From the NCBI GenBank assembly GCA_021647765.1, contig JAKIUD010000065.1, positions 1 through 18,536 of the forward strand: DNA of 18,536 bases, read 5' to 3'. This document shows, piece after piece, positions 14,931 through 18,536 of this stretch. Positions within the stretch are counted from its first letter, which is position 1. The number at the start of each line of letters is the position of its first letter. Under the pieces are notes generated by a model. That model did no database searches, was not told where the DNA came from, and was given only the letters and a program-made list of their open reading frames with translations. Source of the DNA: Desulfuromusa sp. (lineage in GTDB: Bacteria > Desulfobacterota > Desulfuromonadia > Desulfuromonadales > Geopsychrobacteraceae). The translations under genes were made by a program, and so were the position numbers.

Positions 14931-17900
14931 ATGAGTAGTGACAGATTTGTATGCAGTTCATTGAAGACCCTGTTTGAGTGGCTTGAGCTGTTTGATAAAA
15001 GTGGTGAACTGTTTGGTATCAATAAAGAGCTGTTCTTTGAGCCGAAGAAAACCAATTCATTCCGCATGACCCGCTACAATCAGCTTCTGGAGACACCTCT
15101 CGGTGTTGCTGCCGGACCGCATACCCAGTTAGCACAAAACATTATTGCCTCATGGTTGACCGGTGCCCGTTACATGGAGTTGAAGACTGTGCAGATCCTT
15201 GATGAACTTGAGGTGACCAAGCCATGTATCGATATGTCGGATGAGGGGTATAACTGTGAGTGGTCTCAGGAACTGAAACTCGACCAGTCTTTTGCTGAGT
15301 ATCTCAACGCCTGGATCATGCTCCATGTTCTCAAGGATAAGTTTGGCTGGGACACAACCGAGCGTGGTTATATTTTCAACCTCAGTGTGGGGTATAATCT
15401 CGAAGGAATCCTCAGTCCGACAGTGCAACGCTTTCTTGACCGGATGGCCGATTGCAGTGCCGAGTTAGAGCCGAAAATTGCAGAGATTGCCGCTTTTTAC
15501 CCCCGCATTCGTGATCTGCAGATTCCCACCCAGATCAGCCGTAATGTCACGATCTCAACCATGCACGGTTGCCCCCCTGATGAAGTAGAGAAGATCGGCC
15601 GCTACTTTATCGAAGAACGCAAGATGGATACGACTATCAAGTTCAATCCAACCATGCTTGGTGCTGAAAAGCTGCGTGAAATCCTCAATGAAAAACTTGG
15701 TTTTACGACGGTGGTCCCCGATCTCGCTTTTGACCACGATCTCAAATATGCTGCTGCAGTTGAAATTATCCGTTCCTTGACCAAAACTGCTGCTGCGGTT
15801 GGTGTGGCTTTCAATCTGAAATTAACCAACACTTTAGAGACGACAAATATTAATCAGAAGTTGCCGAAGAACGAAGAGATGGTCTATATGAGTGGCCGGG
15901 CCCTCCATCCGATCAGTATCAATGTTGCCGCCAAGCTGCAGCAGGAATTCGCTGGAACCCTCGACATCTCTTTCTCTGCCGGTGCCGACTGTTTCAATAT
16001 TGTCGATATTCTCAAGTGTGGTCTGAAACCGGTGACCATTTGTTCTGATGTTCTCAAGCCCGGTGGTTATGGGCGGATCAGCCAGTATTTACCCCTGATT
16101 GAGCAGGCACTAAAGGCTGTCGGTGCCGATTCCCTGGATGACTTTGTCATAAAAACTTCGGGACAAAAAGATCTGGCTGCTGCCAGACTTGCAAATCTGA
16201 CCGCTTATGCTGCTGAAGTCGTCGATTCTGAGTCCTACAAAAAAATTCAGTATCCCTACGAATCGATCAAGACCGCCCGCAAACTTGAGTTCTTTGATTG
16301 TGCTGAAGCTCCCTGTATGAGCGAATGCCCGGCTGGGCAGGAAATCCCCCGTTACCTTGATTATGTCGCCCAGGGTGATCTGGAAAAAGCTTATCAGACG
16401 ATTCTGGCAACCAACCCCTTCCCCAATGTTCAGGGGAAAGTGTGTGACCACGCCTGTCAGACAAAGTGTACCCGGATCAACTATGAACGCCCGCTGATGA
16501 TCCGTGAAATCAAGCGTTATGTTGCCGATAAGTTTGACCGTAGCCTGCCGAAACCGCAGCAGCAAAACGGTATCAAAGTGGCAATTATCGGTGCCGGACC
16601 AACTGGTTTGTCGTGTGCTCACTACCTGGCAATGGAAGGTTTTGCGGTTGAAATGTTCGAGGCTAAGGGGTTCCTCGGTGGGATGGCTGCTGATGGTATT
16701 CCGGTTTTCCGCCTTGATGACGGCAGTCTCTATAAAGACATCAATGCCATTATTTCTCTCGGGGTTAAGGTGCACCTGGATCAGCAGATGAGTACCGAGA
16801 AGTTTCAGGAGATCCGGCAGGCTAACGACTATGTTTACATCGCTATTGGTGCTCAGGAAAGTTTACCGCTTGATATCCCCGGTATTGATGCCGAGGGGGT
16901 TTTTGATCAGTTGACCTATTTAAGCCGGGTTCGGCGTAATCAGGATATCCCGAAGAGCAAAAAAATCATTGTTATCGGTGCTGGAAACTCGGCGATGGAT
17001 GCCGCCAGAACCGCAAAGCGGGTCGTTGGTAAAGCGGGAGAGGTAACAATTGTTTACCGTCGTACCCGGCGGGAAATGCCCTGTGACCCGGAAGAGGTGA
17101 GAGGTGCACTGGAAGAGGGGATTAAGCTGGTTGAGCTCTCCTCACCAGAATCTGTCTTTGTTAAAGATGATAAAGTTGCCGGGCTGACGGTCAGCAAAAT
17201 GAAACTGGGTGCTCCCGATGAGAGTGGTCGTGCCCGACCGGTCAAGATTGAAAACTCTGAAAGTGTTATTGAGACCGATTTGATTATTCCTGCTATCGGT
17301 CAACAGGTGGTGCTCGATTTCTACCCGGAAGACAAACTGGATGTCAACAGAACCACCTACGAAACAAATCTGGAGAATGTTTTTGCCGGTGGTGACGCCA
17401 TGCGCGGAGCATCGAGCCTGATCCATGCGATTGCCGATGGTCAGAATGTCGCTTTGCAGATTGTGCAGAAAGCCAAGCAGGAGCGGCACGGTTTGGCTTC
17501 ACCTCCTGATGATCGTCAACCTGACCTTAGTCTCTTACAGTTCAAACAGGCGAGACGTGGATTTGGTCCAGATTTACCGGAAGTAGCCGCCGAGAGTCGG
17601 ATCAATTTTGATCTGTTTATGACTTCACTCACCGATGCTGCCGCTGCTGAAGAGGCATCACGTTGTCTGCAGTGTGATCTGGTGTGTAATATCTGTACCA
17701 CGGTCTGCCCGAACCGCAGCAATATGTACTATCCGTTGGCAGAAGCGGTCACTATCCCTCGGGAGACGGCAATGCAGAGCAATGGCTCTGTTGAGATTGT
17801 GCGCAATGGCAGGGTCACCATCAGCCAGCCGTATCAGATTATCAATATTGGTGACTATTGTAATGAGTGTGGTAACTGTACCTTGTTCTGTCCTACAGCT

Positions 17901-18275
17901 GGTGATCCGTACAAGGACAAGCCGAAGTTCCATATAACAGAAGAGAGTTTTGCCAATGCTGATTTCGGCTTTATTTACAGCGGTGACCAGCAGATGAAGA
18001 TCAAGGTCAAGGGGGGGACCTGGATCTCAGTTTTGACCGAGAGCACCGCTGGGTTCCTCTACGAGGACGATCAGGCTACTGTGGCTCTCGACGGCCAAAC
18101 GTTACAGGCGGAAAAGGTTTCGTTCAAAGATAAAGAGGTTACAAGTCTAGACCTGGGCACCATTGCACAGTATATTATGTTATACAAAAATGTCAGGCCG
18201 TACCTGCCTGTTGCTGACCAATACTGTGCAGGTCAAGGCCAGGTTCCAGCCCCAAATCCCGTTCCAGCTGGCTGA
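14931..18275 (+). CDS. ygfK: YgfK-type multidomain flavin/iron-sulfur oxidoreductase
   Basis: A 1114-residue protein in three parts. Residues 1-430 resemble a dihydroorotate/dihydropyrimidine dehydrogenase barrel (PLGVAAGPHTQL and SAGADCFNIVDIL). Residues 455-900 resemble the glutamate synthase small subunit: cysteines 457, 462, 466, 505, 509 and 513, an FAD loop IIGAGPTGL (552-560), an NAD(P)H loop VIGAGNSAMD (681-690), and AGGDAMRG. A C-terminal ferredoxin part has C912, C915, C919, C922, C926 and C977, C980, C983, C987. The plan recalls dihydropyrimidine dehydrogenase, so NAD(P)H-driven reduction of a purine-derived ring is plausible; the old label is putative selenate reductase. GGAGG precedes the ATG, 37 bases after hyuA. 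It is somewhat longer than E. coli YgfK (about 1030). Its last 27 codons are overlapped by an antisense open frame, so the tail may be non-native. Confidence 0.93.
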   Translation: MSSDRFVCSSLKTLFEWLELFDKSGELFGINKELFFEPKKTNSFRMTRYNQLLETPLGVAAGPHTQLAQNIIASWLTGARYMELKTVQILDELEVTKPCIDMSDEGYNCEWSQELKLDQSFAEYLNAWIMLHVLKDKFGWDTTERGYIFNLSVGYNLEGILSPTVQRFLDRMADCSAELEPKIAEIAAFYPRIRDLQIPTQISRNVTISTMHGCPPDEVEKIGRYFIEERKMDTTIKFNPTMLGAEKLREILNEKLGFTTVVPDLAFDHDLKYAAAVEIIRSLTKTAAAVGVAFNLKLTNTLETTNINQKLPKNEEMVYMSGRALHPISINVAAKLQQEFAGTLDISFSAGADCFNIVDILKCGLKPVTICSDVLKPGGYGRISQYLPLIEQALKAVGADSLDDFVIKTSGQKDLAAARLANLTAYAAEVVDSESYKKIQYPYESIKTARKLEFFDCAEAPCMSECPAGQEIPRYLDYVAQGDLEKAYQTILATNPFPNVQGKVCDHACQTKCTRINYERPLMIREIKRYVADKFDRSLPKPQQQNGIKVAIIGAGPTGLSCAHYLAMEGFAVEMFEAKGFLGGMAADGIPVFRLDDGSLYKDINAIISLGVKVHLDQQMSTEKFQEIRQANDYVYIAIGAQESLPLDIPGIDAEGVFDQLTYLSRVRRNQDIPKSKKIIVIGAGNSAMDAARTAKRVVGKAGEVTIVYRRTRREMPCDPEEVRGALEEGIKLVELSSPESVFVKDDKVAGLTVSKMKLGAPDESGRARPVKIENSESVIETDLIIPAIGQQVVLDFYPEDKLDVNRTTYETNLENVFAGGDAMRGASSLIHAIADGQNVALQIVQKAKQERHGLASPPDDRQPDLSLLQFKQARRGFGPDLPEVAAESRINFDLFMTSLTDAAAAEEASRCLQCDLVCNICTTVCPNRSNMYYPLAEAVTIPRETAMQSNGSVEIVRNGRVTISQPYQIINIGDYCNECGNCTLFCPTAGDPYKDKPKFHITEESFANADFGFIYSGDQQMKIKVKGGTWISVLTESTAGFLYEDDQATVALDGQTLQAEKVSFKDKEVTSLDLGTIAQYIMLYKNVRPYLPVADQYCAGQGQVPAPNPVPAG

Positions 18276-18536
18276 TATGACTCCCAATCGGGTCAGCCTC
18301 ATCGCCATATTGTCTGTGTATCTTGTGAAAGATGTTTCTATGACCCAATGCAATGGATATGATCTCGCTGAAACGGTCTTCAGCGGCATGGATAATCATA
18401 TTACGCAAGGCACGCCCCAAGCGACTGTCCGGCTCTTGAGCGGCACGTTTCAACACCCGTTCTTCGGCCTCCTTGCGGATTTCTGTCGCCTGTAGTTCAT
18501 CAAGCAGGGAAGAATTTGGCACAATGTTGGCTTCCA
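18193..18536 (-). CDS. Unidentified protein, C-terminal part, runs off the window
   Basis: An open minus-strand frame enters at the right edge and ends with a TGA at 18193-18195, giving at least 113 residues. It is charged and helical-looking (RKEAEERVLKRAAQEPDS, then ALRNMIIHAAEDRFSEII, then SQLERDLGLEPGLDLHSIG). No family is recognised. No internal start has a good ribosome binding site, so the true start probably lies beyond 18536. It overlaps the end of ygfK by 83 bases, tail to tail. The well-formed C terminus suggests it is real, but the plus strand is also open here, so a shadow frame cannot be excluded. Confidence 0.4.
   Translation of the reverse strand, partial: EANIVPNSSLLDELQATEIRKEAEERVLKRAAQEPDSRLGRALRNMIIHAAEDRFSEIISIALGHRNIFHKIHRQYGDEADPIGSHISQLERDLGLEPGLDLHSIGQQQAGTA

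Noticed and set aside
16110..16775. 221-residue minus-strand open frame inside ygfK
   Set aside because: It lies fully antisense to the FeS/FAD region of ygfK, whose cysteine and nucleotide-binding motifs are unambiguous; no ribosome site or recognisable family.
18163..18495. 110-residue plus-strand open frame downstream of ygfK
   Set aside because: It starts inside ygfK in another frame, has no ribosome site, and reads as the complement of the more protein-like minus-strand frame.

Overview
The window carries most of a gene set for anaerobic purine (urate) breakdown of the type known from E. coli (ygeX, ygeY, yqeA/arcC, ygeW, xdhD, ssnA, hyuA, ygfK) and from many gut and anaerobic bacteria. 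The nucleotide composition is balanced, the enzymes are those of a strict or facultative anaerobe, and there are two copies of a GGGACTGTCCCC-type nested palindrome. I associate that repeat style with Desulfuromonadales-like deltaproteobacteria, but this taxonomic guess is weak and comes from recollection only.

Layout. 1-502: no intact gene; it holds a large REP/BIME-like hairpin repeat, a coding-like but interrupted plus-strand stretch, and a strong hairpin terminator. 503-3872 (minus): a three-gene operon of a YheO/DauR-type PAS-HTH regulator, a threonine synthase-like PLP enzyme and a second fold-type II PLP enzyme with a TrpB-like GAHK lysine motif. 3873-4242: a divergent control region with a promoter on each side, each with an inverted repeat, and a possible remnant of a lost minus-strand gene between them. 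4243-9296 (plus): ygeX (diaminopropionate ammonia-lyase), ygeY (M20 hydrolase), arcC-type carbamate kinase, ygeW (carbamoyltransferase) and ridA. 9297-9629: a second copy of the hairpin repeat. 9630-18275 (plus): xdhD-type molybdenum hydroxylase, ssnA, a D-hydantoinase/dihydropyrimidinase and ygfK. 18193-18536 (minus): the C-terminal part of an unidentified protein that overlaps the 3' end of ygfK tail-to-tail.

How they may work together (family knowledge plus inference). XdhD and YgfK handle redox chemistry on the purine ring. SsnA and the hydantoinase open the rings hydrolytically. YgeY and YgeW remove the ureido groups, with YgeW yielding carbamoyl phosphate. Carbamate kinase turns that into ATP. 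YgeX splits 2,3-diaminopropionate to pyruvate and ammonia, and RidA clears the reactive 2-aminoacrylate made by YgeX. The order of the ring-opening steps and the exact substrates cannot be read from sequence. The divergent operon with two further fold-type II PLP enzymes is not part of the E. coli cluster as I know it, and it is the least explained part of the window. No transporter, YgfM-type FAD subunit, selenium/molybdenum maturation gene, tRNA, rRNA, CRISPR array or complete insertion sequence is present.
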